Part shown: positions 32,430 to 43,233 of the stretch, piece by piece | How the letters are laid out: every line of letters begins with the position of its first letter | Numbering within the stretch: position 1 is the stretch's first letter | DNA from: Crotalaria pallida | Lineage: Eukaryota > Streptophyta > Magnoliopsida > Fabales > Fabaceae | Direction of reading: 5' to 3' | Assembly: GCA_037953625.1 (NCBI GenBank) | Contig: CM075653.1 | Coordinates: forward strand, 100,605,639 to 100,669,638 | DNA length: 64,000 bases | Position numbers and translations under genes: made by a program | Notes under the pieces: model-generated | The model's database searches: none | Seen by the model: only the letters and a program-made list of their open reading frames with translations | What the model was told of the DNA's origin: nothing

Positions 32430-34039
32430 TGTAAGTTCCATTGAGAATGTTTTGATAATGACAAAAGGTTTTGAACAAGCTACAAAGATATTGATCAAGT
32501 TCAAGCTCAACAAGCAACAACAAACATCAAGTGAAGAAGAGAGAGCCAACTCATGAAGACTTATGAAGATCTAGTTTGTGTTTTATTATTGTAATATCAT
32601 TTGCCTCTCTAGACTTAGTCTTTTATTTGATGAGTTTGGGTAGAATATTTAGAGGGTAGTGAATCTCTATCATAGTCATGTTTAAATCATAATTTGAGTT
32701 TTCACTTTACCTAAAATCAATAGGTGGCTTAAAGGTTTAAAAGGAAAGGTTTAGTTTTGAGAAAACAAGTTTTCAAGTGATTTCAACAGGGGTTAATCGA
32801 TTATGAATCAGTTTAATCGATTACTAATCGATTATGCATGTATCTAATCGATTAAACACTGTAGAACTGGTTTTGAAAATACGTTTTTCACTTCTCAAAA
32901 TCAGTTTTGAAGTGCTTCCAAGTTTTGGGTATTTTATATAAACCTTTTCCCAATTATTGTGATCATCTAGAATCATTTTCATACAAGTTTTACAAGAAAT
33001 TCAAGCCACTCTATTCTCTCTTAATTTCAAAGATCAAAGCTTTTCTATTTTCATATTCTTTGATCAAGAACTCTAGAATCTCTCATGTTGATTTTGTCAT
33101 AGCTATTGGAAGAGATTCATAGGAGTGTCATTGTGTTTTCTATTGTGTTGTAATCTTTGCAAGAGGCAAGTCATCTACAACAAACAAGAAGACTTGGTGT
33201 GTCGATTATCATCAAGCAAAGTTCATTCAAATTGAAGAAGAAGTCTTGGTTGTGAATCAAGCAAAGTGAAGCCTTGGTGTGTGGATTATCATCAAGCAAG
33301 TGAAGACTTGTTGTGTGGATTATCAACAAGGGGTAGAGGTTAGATTAGAGAGAAGATCAATAGGATTACAAGGCAAGGGTGTGGAGTATCTCTTGTAGGC
33401 TATCAAGAAGGGAGTCTTCAGAGGCATTTACTTGTAATTTGAGAACTCTAATTCCTCATAGTGAAGAATCTCTCTTGGTTGAAGAGGGGACTGGATGTAG
33501 CTTTCAAGTGGATGAAAGTGAACCAGGATAAATCATTGTGTCGTATCTCTAAACCCTTACTCTTTACATTCTTGTTGTTCATTGTGTTCTTGGTTGAAAA
33601 CCTAGAGAAAGATTGATTTTCATAATTGATTGAATTGAATCTTAATTGTTCAAATTAAGTTGGGGGAAATCATTTTCGTAACCTAGGTAATTAATAAGAA
33701 TATAGGTGTTAATCTTTTTCGCTGAATCTCTGATCTTACATGTTGATTGATTGATTTTCGTATGCGATTGAAAAAGTGATTTTTCAGTTTCTGATAGATC
33801 TAATCGATTAAGGAAGTTCATAATCGATTAAGACATTTTGAATTTTCTGGACTTAATTGATTAAAGTTCAGATTAATCGATTAAGTGCTGACAATTTTGC
33901 AAAAATCATTTGTTTTGATTGTTTCGATTCATTTCATTCGAAAATCTTTCAAGGTTTCTTTTACACCTATTCAACCCCCCCTTCTAGGTGTTCTCCTAGG
34001 GTTCCTTAGTTGTTTCAACCACCAATTGCGGTTTCCTCA
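32430..34039 (+). repeat. 3' LTR of gag-only element A
   Basis: The same boundaries as the 5' LTR (TGTAAGTTCC to GTTTCCTCA), about 0.5% divergent. It is followed by the resumed RNase H sequence of the Tat element at 34040. Confidence 0.9.
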
Positions 34040-34258
34040 ATCAAGCTGGAATGCGAATGTTAACTCCTCCCCCCTTCCGTTCATCAACACCACACCTGCC
34101 CCCCCTTTTGAACAAGACGGAGAGCCATCAAACATGAGTGTCCAAATTTCTTCCTCTTCAGCCATGTTGACCATCTCTTCTGATCCTTCTTCTTCATTCG
34201 TGGCACATACTGTGATCAGGTCCACCAAGGCTTGGCTTTTCAAGGCGGTAGGCGTCAC
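34040..34258 (-). pseudogene. Second (aRNH-type) RNase H of the Tat element, N-terminal part
   Basis: The minus-strand frame reads WTLMFDGSPSCSKGGAGVVL, an RNase H beta-hairpin with its catalytic Asp, and breaks at the element A insertion. The rest is at 28284 and below. An in-frame TAG near 34262 separates it from the upstream RT-RNase H ORF. Confidence 0.85.
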
Positions 34259-34261
34259 TAG

Positions 34262-35774
34262 CTATATCTCATAATCTGTGAGTGTAAAGGCCCATTTGCT
34301 CACTCTCCCTGTCAGGTCAGCCCCTTGTAGCAAATGCTTGATCCCTGCTGATTTGGTCATGACATGTACAGTGTGTGCCTGAAAGTAGTGTCTATATTTT
34401 TTAGGCACATACATCAAAGCTAAACACTGCCTCTCCTGTGCTGAGTACCTGGCCTCAGCGTCTTTGAGCATTCGGCTCCAGTATGCAATAGGATGCTCTG
34501 AACCGTCCACCTCTTGGGCAAGAAGTCCACTAATTGTTGTCTTGGTGGTGGCTAGGTAAACTCTGAGGGGGACACCTTTCTGTGGGGGAATCATGATCAG
34601 GGGAGACATGAGTGTCTTCTTGATCCTATCCAAGGCCTCTTGATGTTCTCTCTCCCATTTGAATGCCTCTTTGCCTTTTAAAAGCTTTCTCATTGACCCC
34701 AGGAGTTCTCCCAAAGCTGGAATGAACCTTCGTATATACCCCAATTTCCCCATCATTTGTTGCAGTTCCTTTTGAGTCTTGGGCGCTCTCAAATCCCTTA
34801 TAGCTTGCACTTTGTCTTCTGCAGTTGAGATCCCTTCCTTGTGTACCACAAAGCCAAGAAATTCCCTTGATGATACTCCGAATTTGCATTTCAACGGGTT
34901 CATCCTTAGTTTGTATTTTTTGCACCTCTCAAAGACGGCCTTCAGGTGCTCCATGTGCTGCTCCTTCTCCCTGGACTTCACCACCAAATCATCTACGTAA
35001 TCCTCCACAATCTCATGCATCATATCGTGGAAGATTGCTGTCATAGACCTTTGGTAAGTGGCCCCTGCGTTTTTAAGCCCAAACGGCATGATTGTGTAGA
35101 AGAAATTCCCCACAGGCGTCCTGAACGCAGTTTTCTCTTCATCACCTGGTGCCATTCTGATCTGGTTGTACCCACTGAATCCATCCATGAATGGAAAGCA
35201 TTCGTGCATTGCGGTAGCATCAACCATGTTGTCTATGTTTGCCAGAGGGAAGTCGTCTTTTGGGCATGCTTTGTTAAGATCCCTGAAATCTACACAGCAC
35301 CTTATCTGCCCGTTCTTTTTCTTGACGGGGACGACATTCGCTAACCAAGTTGGATGTTGTATTGGCTTGATGAATTGGGATTTGAGCAACTTCTCCACTT
35401 CTTTCTTGATGGCTTTATCAATGTCTGGGTCGAATTTCCTGGTAGCTTGCTTTACTGGAACAGCGTCCGCTCTTACAGCTAGATTGTGGGTGACTAGCTT
35501 CGGGTTCAGCCCAGGCATCTCTTCATAAGTCCATGCGAACACTTCCTTATACTCTTTGAGTAAAGCAGTTAGGTCCTCCTTTTCTTTATCAGTGAGGGAT
35601 GATGAAATGAACAGGGGTCTGTGTTCTCCTTCCCTTCCTACATTGATCTCTTCCAAGCTTCTATTCTTCTTTGGTTCTGCCTCCTGCACAGCCATAACAT
35701 CTTCTTGGGCCCTGAAGGTGTCCTTTCTTTTTAACACCTTAAGGAGCGTGGGATTGGCCAGGTCATGGAGGCTT
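34262..35774 (-). pseudogene. Reverse transcriptase and first RNase H of the Tat-type element
   Basis: The minus-strand ORF (491 codons from 35737, homology continuing to 35774) includes RT motifs: WLANVVPVKKKNGQIRCCVD, FSGYNQIRM, the catalytic YVDDLVVKS and LGFVVHKEG. A Ty3-type RNase H follows (SGLLAQEVDGSEHPIAYWSR), ending at TDYEI and a TAG. The polyprotein is cut upstream by gag-only element B. The catalytic Asp pair is intact. Confidence 0.9.
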
Positions 35775-37369
35775 TGTTAGTTCCATGATGAACATGATGA
35801 ATGTTTTGATAATGACAAGGTGTTTTTGAACAAGCTACAAGTGTTGATCAAGTTTCAAGCTCAACAAGCAACAACAAACATCAAATGAAGAAGAGAGAAA
35901 GCAAGCTCATGAAGACCTAAGTTTGAGTGTATTTGTATTTCTTTTATCTTTTGCCTCTCAAGCTTCATAGGTTTTTTATTTGGGTAGATTATTATAGAGG
36001 GTAGTGAATCTCATTTATAAGTCATGATTTAATCATAATTTGAGTTTTCACTTAACCTAGAATCAATAGGTGGCTTAAAGGTTTTAAAGGAAAGGTTGGA
36101 TTTTGAGAAAACAAGTTTTGAACATGTGCAGTACCAACTTAATCGATTAAGTGATTAACTTAATCGAGTACTACTCGAGTACACGCCTTGCTTAATCGAT
36201 TAAGTACTGCTGAACTGATTTTTAAAATACGTTTTTCACTTTTCAAAATCAGTTTTCAAGTGCTACAACTTTTGGGTATTCTTTATAAACCTTTTCATAT
36301 TATTTGTGATCAGTAAGAATCATTTCATACAAGTTTTACAAAGAATCAAGCCACTCTATTCTCTCTCATTTTCTAAAGATCAAAGCTTTTCTATTTTCAT
36401 ATTATTTGATCAAGAACCTTTGAATCTCTTATGGTGAATTGTCATAACTCTTGATTGAGATTCATAGGATTGTTTTGTGTTTTCTATTGTGTTGTAATCT
36501 TTGCAAGAAGGCAAGCCACTACAACAAACAAGAAGTCTTGGTGTGTCGATTTTATCATCAAGCAAGTGCATTCTTATTGAAGAAGAAGAAGAAGTCTTGG
36601 TTGTGAATCAAGCAAGTGAAGCCTTGGTGTGTGGTTTATCATCAAGCAATTGAAGACTTGTTGTGTCGATTATCAACAAGGGGTAGAGGTTAGATTAGAG
36701 AGAAGATCAATAGGATTACAAGGCAAGGGTGTCGGTTATCTCTTGTAAGCTAGCAAGAAGGAAGTCTTGTGAGGCAATCACTTGTAATTTGAGAACTCTA
36801 ATTCCTCATAGTGAAGAATCTCTCTTGGTTGAAGAGGGGACTGGATGTAGCTTTCAAGTGGATGAAAGTGAACCAGGATAAATCACTGTGTCGTATCTCT
36901 AAACCCTTACTCTTTATATTCAAGTCATTTGATTGCGTTCTTGGTTGAAAACCTAGAAAGATTGTTTTTCATAATTGATTGAATTGAATCTTTGATTGTT
37001 CAAATTGATAAAGGGAAAATCATTTTCATAACTAGGTTAATCAATAAGAATATAGGTGTTAATCATTTCCGCTGAATCTCTGATCTTGCATGTGAATTGA
37101 TTGATTTTCGTATTCGAATGAAAAATTGATTTTTCTGTTTTCTGTCATATTTAATCGATTAAGTTCAAGTTTAATCGAGTACTACTCGAGTAAATTGCAG
37201 GTTAATCGATTAAGTGCTGTAGAATTTGCAAAAATCATTTGTTTTGATTGTTTAGATTTGTTTCTTTCGAAAATCTTTCAAGGTATCTTGTACACCTATT
37301 CAACCCCCCCTTCTAGGTGTTTTCCTAGGGTTCCTAAGTCTCTCCAACCACCAATTGCGGTTTATCTCA
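35775..37369 (+). repeat. 5' LTR of gag-only element B
   Basis: It runs TGTTAGTTCC to GTTTATCTCA. It carries TTAATCGATTAA copies and TCGAGTACTACTCGA-containing variants in two blocks (36138-36205 and 37150-37215). Confidence 0.93.
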
Positions 37370-37371
37370 AT

Positions 37372-37383
37372 TGGTATCAGAGC
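37372..37383 (+). other. Primer binding site, element B (tRNA-iMet type)
   Basis: TGGTATCAGAGC lies two bases after the LTR end, identical to element A. Confidence 0.9.
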
Positions 37384-37441
37384 TCGGTCGAAAGACACGA
37401 GCATAAGAGCTTTTTCGTAAAGATCCTTTAAGAAAATCGCA

Positions 37442-39232
37442 ATGGGTTCCATGAATCCCTTTGGTGGTGAAGGTGCTTCAATAAGTCGTCCTCCATTGTT
37501 TGCCGGAGAAGGCTATGCATATTGGAAAGTTAGAATGAAAATCTTTATCCAAGCCATAGATAGTGAAATTTGGAAAGTAGTTGAAAAAGGTCCTCATATC
37601 CCCTCTAGTTTAGTTGAAGGTGTAGAACAATTGATTCCCGAGGACAAGTGGAAAGATGATGATAGAAAGAAAGTACAATATGATTATAAAGCAAAGAATA
37701 TCATCACATCCGCTTTATCCTATGATGAGTTCTTTAGGGTTTCTCAATGTTCTAGTGCTAAGGAAATGTGGGACACTTTACAAGTGACTCATGAAGGAAC
37801 TAGTGAGGTTAGGAGAGCTAGATTGAATGCTTTAATGCGTGATTTTGAATTGTTTCATATGCTTCCAAATGAATCTATAAATGATATGCAAAAGCGTTTT
37901 ACTCACATTATAAATCATTTACTTGCTCTTGGTAAAACTTTTCTTCAAGGTGAACTTTCTAACAAAGTGTTGAGATGTTTAGACAGGAATTGGCAACCAA
38001 AAGTAACGGCTATTGTTGAATCTAAAAATTTGGATGCTATGGATCTAGCAACACTTTTCGGAAAGCTTCAAGAACATGAAATGGAGCTTGGACGATTAAG
38101 TATCAATGAAGAGTCGGATAAGAACAAATCAAGGAAAGGACTTGCTCTTAGAGTCAAAAGTGCATATAAAAAGAAAGATAGTTCCGATGATGATGATAGT
38201 GAAGATTCCGATTCCGATGTTGATGAAAAAGACATGAAACTTTTGTTAAAAGAGTTTGACAAGTTTCTAAGGAGAAAAGGAAGGTTGAACAAGGACAAAA
38301 GTAAAGAGAAGGATTCCCCACACTATAAGACCAAAACTTCAAAAGAAGGTGTAGTTTGCCATGAATGTGGAAAGCCCGGTCATCTCAAGTACTCATGCTC
38401 TAGGTATCTCAAGAAAAAGGAGAAAGACAAGAAAAATTCTAAATCTAAAAGAGCATACATAGTTTGGGATAGTGACGAAGATGACAAGAAAAGCACATCA
38501 AGTAGTTCATTGGATGATGAAGAAGCCGCTTGTCTCAACTTGATAACTCTAGTAGATGATGAAGAACAAAGTTCAAATGATGAATCAAGTTATCAAAGCG
38601 AGGATAGCAATGTAAGTGAATCTAAATCCGAAATTTCTTCTAAATATGAATTGTTACATAATGCTTATGAAGAAATGTATGAACAACTTGAAAAACTAGC
38701 TTTGAAAAACATTGAAAGAAAGAAGCTCATTTTGAAACATCAAAAAGAGATTTTAGATCTTCAAAAACAAGTTGATGAGCTTAATCTTGAAAATGAAACT
38801 CTTGATCTTATATATGCTAGTTCTTCTTGTGATTGTGCTAGTAGATTGAATATTGTGGTTGATTGTGAGAATTGCAAGTTGCTTAAAAATGAAAATGCTA
38901 TTTTGAAAAATAGGCTTGCAAGTTTCTCAAGTGGTGATATTAGATTGCGCACATTGTTAAATTTTCAAAGAGAAAATTCAAACAAGTTTGGTTTGGGTTA
39001 TACTAATGCTAAGAGTAAATCTCATAGAAATGTTGTTGATTTTTCTAAAGTTGATTTTTCAAATCCTCCAACATGTTTCTATTGTGGTACTCATGGACAT
39101 ACTTCAAATGTGTGTTATGTTAAAGTGCATGGTATATCTAAAGGAAATTTTGTTTGGATGAAAAAGGGTGAAAGTCCCTACACTAACAAAAATGGATCCA
39201 AAACCATTTGGATACCAAAAAGCAAAGCATGA
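37442..39232 (+). CDS. gag: Gag polyprotein of gag-only Sirevirus-like element B (596 aa)
   Basis: An intact ORF with the same domain order as element A: UBN2-like N-terminal region (FAGEGYAYWKVRMKIFI), acidic Ser/Asp stretch, CCHC knuckle CHECGKPGHLKYSC, coiled-coil-like segment, second knuckle CFYCGTHGHTSNVC, C-terminus IWIPKSKA. Differences from A are mostly conservative substitutions, and length is kept to within one residue. Retention of both open frames while pol is absent suggests that Gag is the selected product, or that both copies are recent. Confidence 0.92.
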   Translation: MGSMNPFGGEGASISRPPLFAGEGYAYWKVRMKIFIQAIDSEIWKVVEKGPHIPSSLVEGVEQLIPEDKWKDDDRKKVQYDYKAKNIITSALSYDEFFRVSQCSSAKEMWDTLQVTHEGTSEVRRARLNALMRDFELFHMLPNESINDMQKRFTHIINHLLALGKTFLQGELSNKVLRCLDRNWQPKVTAIVESKNLDAMDLATLFGKLQEHEMELGRLSINEESDKNKSRKGLALRVKSAYKKKDSSDDDDSEDSDSDVDEKDMKLLLKEFDKFLRRKGRLNKDKSKEKDSPHYKTKTSKEGVVCHECGKPGHLKYSCSRYLKKKEKDKKNSKSKRAYIVWDSDEDDKKSTSSSSLDDEEAACLNLITLVDDEEQSSNDESSYQSEDSNVSESKSEISSKYELLHNAYEEMYEQLEKLALKNIERKKLILKHQKEILDLQKQVDELNLENETLDLIYASSSCDCASRLNIVVDCENCKLLKNENAILKNRLASFSSGDIRLRTLLNFQRENSNKFGLGYTNAKSKSHRNVVDFSKVDFSNPPTCFYCGTHGHTSNVCYVKVHGISKGNFVWMKKGESPYTNKNGSKTIWIPKSKA

Positions 39233-40032
39233 TTGTTTTGTAGGTTTGATTGAAGATACAAATGAATGACACATGTTCTCAATTGGTCTCAACTATGAAT
39301 GTCTATATTCACATTTTCAATTGGTATCACACTTGCATCTCAAGTGAATGTCCTACAAAGTGGTAATATTTGATATTGATATATTATCTTAATTGGTATC
39401 TTCTCAATTGATATTACTTTTCTAAATGTTTAGTTAATTCAATTTGTATCATTGAGAGATTATTAGTTGATTATCATGTTTTTGTGATTATTGATTCTTC
39501 TTTACAATTGATATCTTCTTTGTTAAGTGATATTATGATCTTTTTAGTTTTCAATTGGTATTATATTTCATTGTTATATTCTCTTACCAATTGATATCAC
39601 ATTTCAAAGTAAAGCTCTATTGTATTTGTTCAATTAGTATCAATGTTGTGAAGAAATGATCATTGATTTCTTACCTTGGCTTAGATGTTATATTTCAATT
39701 GGTATATATTACTTTTTGATAATGCCAAAGGGGGAGAAATATGATGTTTTGAATTGAATGAAATGTTTCTCAAAGAGGGAGAAATGGTATGTTTTGAAAC
39801 ATGGAAGAAATATGATATTATATTTGGAGAAAGGTTGTTTTGTTGTTTTTATGTAGGTTGAGCTAAGTTGTTTAAGATAGGGGGATAATCAAGCTTCTAT
39901 CTCAATTGGATTCAAGTGTTATAGCATTGATTAAGGGGGAGAAAGAGTCTTCTCAAGTGATCAAATGTTTCAAGCATAAACAACTTCAAGCGATTTCAAA
40001 ACATGGGTTGTCATTTTCAAAAAGGGGGAGAT
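39233..40032 (+). repeat. 3' non-coding region of element B with PBS-like motif array and purine tracts
   Basis: CAATTGGTATCA-like words recur about nine times between 39280 and 39712 (for example 39285, 39318, 39551, 39697). G-rich purine tracts follow near 39729, 39775, 39880 and 39936, with the terminal one at about 40020-40032 directly before the 3' LTR. Confidence 0.75.
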
Positions 40033-41627
40033 TGTTAGTTCCATGATGAACATGATGAATGTTTTGATAATGACAAGGTGTTTTTGAACAAGCTACAAGT
40101 GTTGATCAAGTTTCAAGCTCAACAAGCAACAACAAACATCAAATGAAGAAGAGAGAAAGCAAGCTCATGAAGACCTAAGTTTGAGTGTATTTGTATTTCT
40201 TTTATCTTTTGCCTCTCAAGCTTCATAGGTTTTTTATTTGGGTAGATTATTATAGAGGGTAGTGAATCTCATTTATAAGTCATGATTTAATCATAATTTG
40301 AGTTTTCACTTAACCTAGAATCAATAGGTGGCTTAAAGGTTTTAAAGGAAAGGTTGGATTTTGAGAAAACAAGTTTTGAACATGTGCAGTACCAACTTAA
40401 TCGATTAAGTGATTAACTTAATCGAGTACTACTCGAGTACACGCCTTGCTTAATCGATTAAGTACTGCTGAACTGATTTTTAAAATACGTTTTTCACTTT
40501 TCAAAATCAGTTTTCAAGTGCTACAACTTTTGGGTATTCTTTATAAACCTTTTCATATTATTTGTGATCAGTAAGAATCATTTCATACAAGTTTTACAAA
40601 GAATCAAGCCACTCTATTCTCTCTCATTTTCTAAAGATCAAAGTTTTTCTATTTTCATATTATTTGATCAAGAACCTTTGAATCTCTTATGGTGAATTGT
40701 CATAACTCTTGATTGAGATTCATAGGATTGTTTTGTGTTTTCTATTGTGTTGTAATCTTTGCAAGAAGGCAAGCCACTACAACAAACAAGAAGTCTTGGT
40801 GTGTCGATTTTATCATCAAGCAAGTGCATTCTTATTGAAGAAGAAGAAGAAGTCTTGGTTGTGAATCAAGCAAGTGAAGCCTTGGTGTGTGGTTTATCAT
40901 CAAGCAATTGAAGACTTGTTGTGTCGATTATCAACAAGGGGTAGAGGTTAGATTAGAGAGAAGATCAATAGGATTACAAGGCAAGGGTGTCGGTTATCTC
41001 TTGTAAGCTAGCAAGAAGGAAGTCTTGTGAGGCAATCACTTGTAATTTGAGAACTCTAATTCCTCATAGTGAAGAATCTCTCTTGGTTGAAGAGGGGACT
41101 GGATGTAGCTTTCAAGTGGATGAAAGTGAACCAGGATAAATCACTGTGTCGTATCTCTAAACCCTTACTCTTTATATTCAAGTCATTTGATTGCGTTCTT
41201 GGTTGAAAACCTAGAAAGATTGTTTTTCATAATTGATTGAATTGAATCTTTGATTGTTCAAATTGATAAAGGGAAAATCATTTTCATAACTAGGTTAATC
41301 AATAAGAATATAGGTGTTAATCATTTCCGCTGAATCTCTGATCTTGCATGTGAATTGATTGATTTTCGTATTCGAATGAAAAATTGATTTTTCTGTTTTC
41401 TGTCATATTTAATCGATTAAGTTCAAGTTTAATCGAGTACTACTCGAGTAAATTGCAGGTTAATCGATTAAGTGCTGTAGAATTTGCAAAAATCATTTGT
41501 TTTGATTGTTTAGATTTGTTTCTTTCGAAAATCTTTCAAGGTATCTTGTACACCTATTCAACCCCCCCTTCTAGGTGTTTTCCTAGGGTTCCTAAGTCTC
41601 TCCAACCACCAATTGCGGTTTATCTCA
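40033..41627 (+). repeat. 3' LTR of gag-only element B
   Basis: The same length and ends as the 5' LTR, with one mismatch seen. It is followed by the target duplication GGCTT. Confidence 0.93.
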
Positions 41628-43233
41628 GGCTTGGCTTGGCCAGCCCCGCGGTTTCCTATAAGATGACCCATCTGTTCCCCCCTTGCGGGTGGTGCTGTTT
41701 TTGTAGCTTGAACTTTGTTGTTTTCACTGGCCCTGGGGGCCTTCCTTGGGTGGCAGACTAAGCCGCTTAAAGACAGACTCTCTGGCTGGGGTTGCTTTCT
41801 CCTTTCCTTTGATGTTGATTCGAGTGTCCCTTTCGACCTTGCTCGTTCCTGGCGGTGCGAGTTCGTCAAACACAGATGCATCGATCAGATGCATTTCTGA
41901 TGCTTCGAAGGGCGCTTTGGTGGCTGGGATCTCAATGTCTCTGCCTTTGTATGAGGACTTGACACATTGATGCAGAGTAGAAGGTACACATTGGTGTAGA
42001 TGAATCCAAGGGAGTCCCAGCAGAATGTGGTAACATGGGCTCCCATCTACGATATGAAATGTGTTGAGGGTTTTTATAGGACCCACCTCTAATTGGGCCA
42101 CAACACAAGCTCTTGTTTCCACCGAGTCCCCATTGAACGTGCTCAAAGCAGTTTCAGATTTCTTAAGTCTTGACCCTGGTATGCCTAGCTTAGCAAAAAT
42201 GTGAGTAGGCAAAATGTTCACCCCAGAACCGTTGTCCACCATGGCACGTCTGACTCGTACACCCTCTATTACTGTTTCCACATACAAAGGCCTATTATGG
42301 CAGAACCCTGGATGCGTCATAGGGGGCTCCCTGAACATGATTGCAGTGGCATGTGCTTTAGCCACCCTGGCAAGAGGAGCGTGGGCAGAGCTGGCATTCC
42401 CTCCTCTTCTCACGATTACATCTGCTAGAGCTTGAGCTGCTTCTGCTCTCACGTCTGTACTCAACTGTAATTGATCAAATAATGCCCTGAAGCCTCTTGT
42501 CTTAACCAGACCCCTTCTAAGTTCATCCTCACTGATTTCTTCCTCTGCTATTTCTTCTAACAGATTTTCTCCGGACAAGATAACACCCACTTGATGTCTG
42601 GGTAAAGGCTGCGTCCCCAAACTTTCCTCAGTCCCTTGTTCTAGCAACAGCACCTTCCCTGCGGCAAGTTGCTTTTGGAATACAGACCTGATCACATAGC
42701 GGTCTACTGTCCTATGACCCTTGTGCCTATGCAAGATGCAAAAGGTAGGGTCTTCATATTCCTGTCGTGTCAGAGGACGTTTCTCCACTCTTTCCTTCAG
42801 TATTCCTTCTTTCAGCCACTCCTCTACAAGCTCATACACCATCTCTCTAGGAATGGAAGTGGGTAACACAGGTGGGGGTTCTCTTTTCTCATATTTTCCT
42901 GGGACCGCCCTGTAATCCCTTTTCCTATTCTTGTCTTCCACAGCGTTGACATCAAAAGTTGTTTGGTCCCGGGTCCGCTTTCCTTCTTGTTTCTTCATTT
43001 CTTCCGTCACATCTAGCGCTCTTTCTAACAACACGGAGAAGGTGGTAATTTTGCTCAGAGCCAAAAATATATGGGATCCGTCTTCTATGCTTTTGATGCA
43101 CCCGTACACAAGATCTGCTTCCGGGAGCGTCTCCCTGCAACTGAGTGTCTTGTCTTTGTATCTTTTTATGAAGGGTATTAAACCTTCCCCTATCCTCTGC
43201 CTGACTCGTCCTAAATCCATCACATGGATGGAT
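41628..43233 (-). pseudogene. Gag C-terminal part and aspartic protease of the Tat-type element
   Basis: A 505-codon minus-strand ORF (43241-41724) starts with gag sequence (RVRQRIGEGLIPFIKRYKDK). It passes a partial zinc-finger-like CILHRHKGHRTVDRY and contains a retropepsin-like core RRAMVDNGSGVNILPTHIFA, in which the active site is Asp-Asn-Gly rather than Asp-Thr-Gly, a form seen in related plant elements. HILLGLPWIHLH follows in the flap/ILG region. The first codons come from the solo-LTR insertion at 43234. The ORF stops at 41724, before the RT part displaced by element B. Confidence 0.8.

Larger units (their letters stand above)
28285..34039 (+). mobile_element. Gag-only Sirevirus-like Ty1/copia element A
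   Basis: LTRs at 28285-29892 and 32430-34039 (1608 and 1610 bp, roughly seven substitutions and two single-base indels by eye). PBS at 29895, intact gag ORF 29966-31753, then a 0.7 kb non-coding region and a purine tract. There is no protease, integrase or RT. GGGGGAGA-type purine tracts recur at about 32189, 32264, 32322 and 32421; multiple PPTs are a known Sirevirus feature. It is inserted in the second RNase H of the Tat element: the host sequence resumes on both sides, but only ATC of the expected 5 bp duplication is intact on the right. Confidence 0.9.
35775..41627 (+). mobile_element. Gag-only Sirevirus-like Ty1/copia element B, very recent
   Basis: LTRs 35775-37369 and 40033-41627 are each 1595 bp. 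I see one mismatch, C at 36386 versus T at 40644. A perfect 5 bp target duplication GGCTT lies at 35770-35774 and 41628-41632. It has PBS at 37372, an intact gag 37442-39232, PBS-like repeats, multiple G5AG purine tracts and no pol. It is inserted between protease and RT of the Tat element. The layout is identical to element A although the LTR sequences differ, so the two belong to related subfamilies. Confidence 0.95.
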
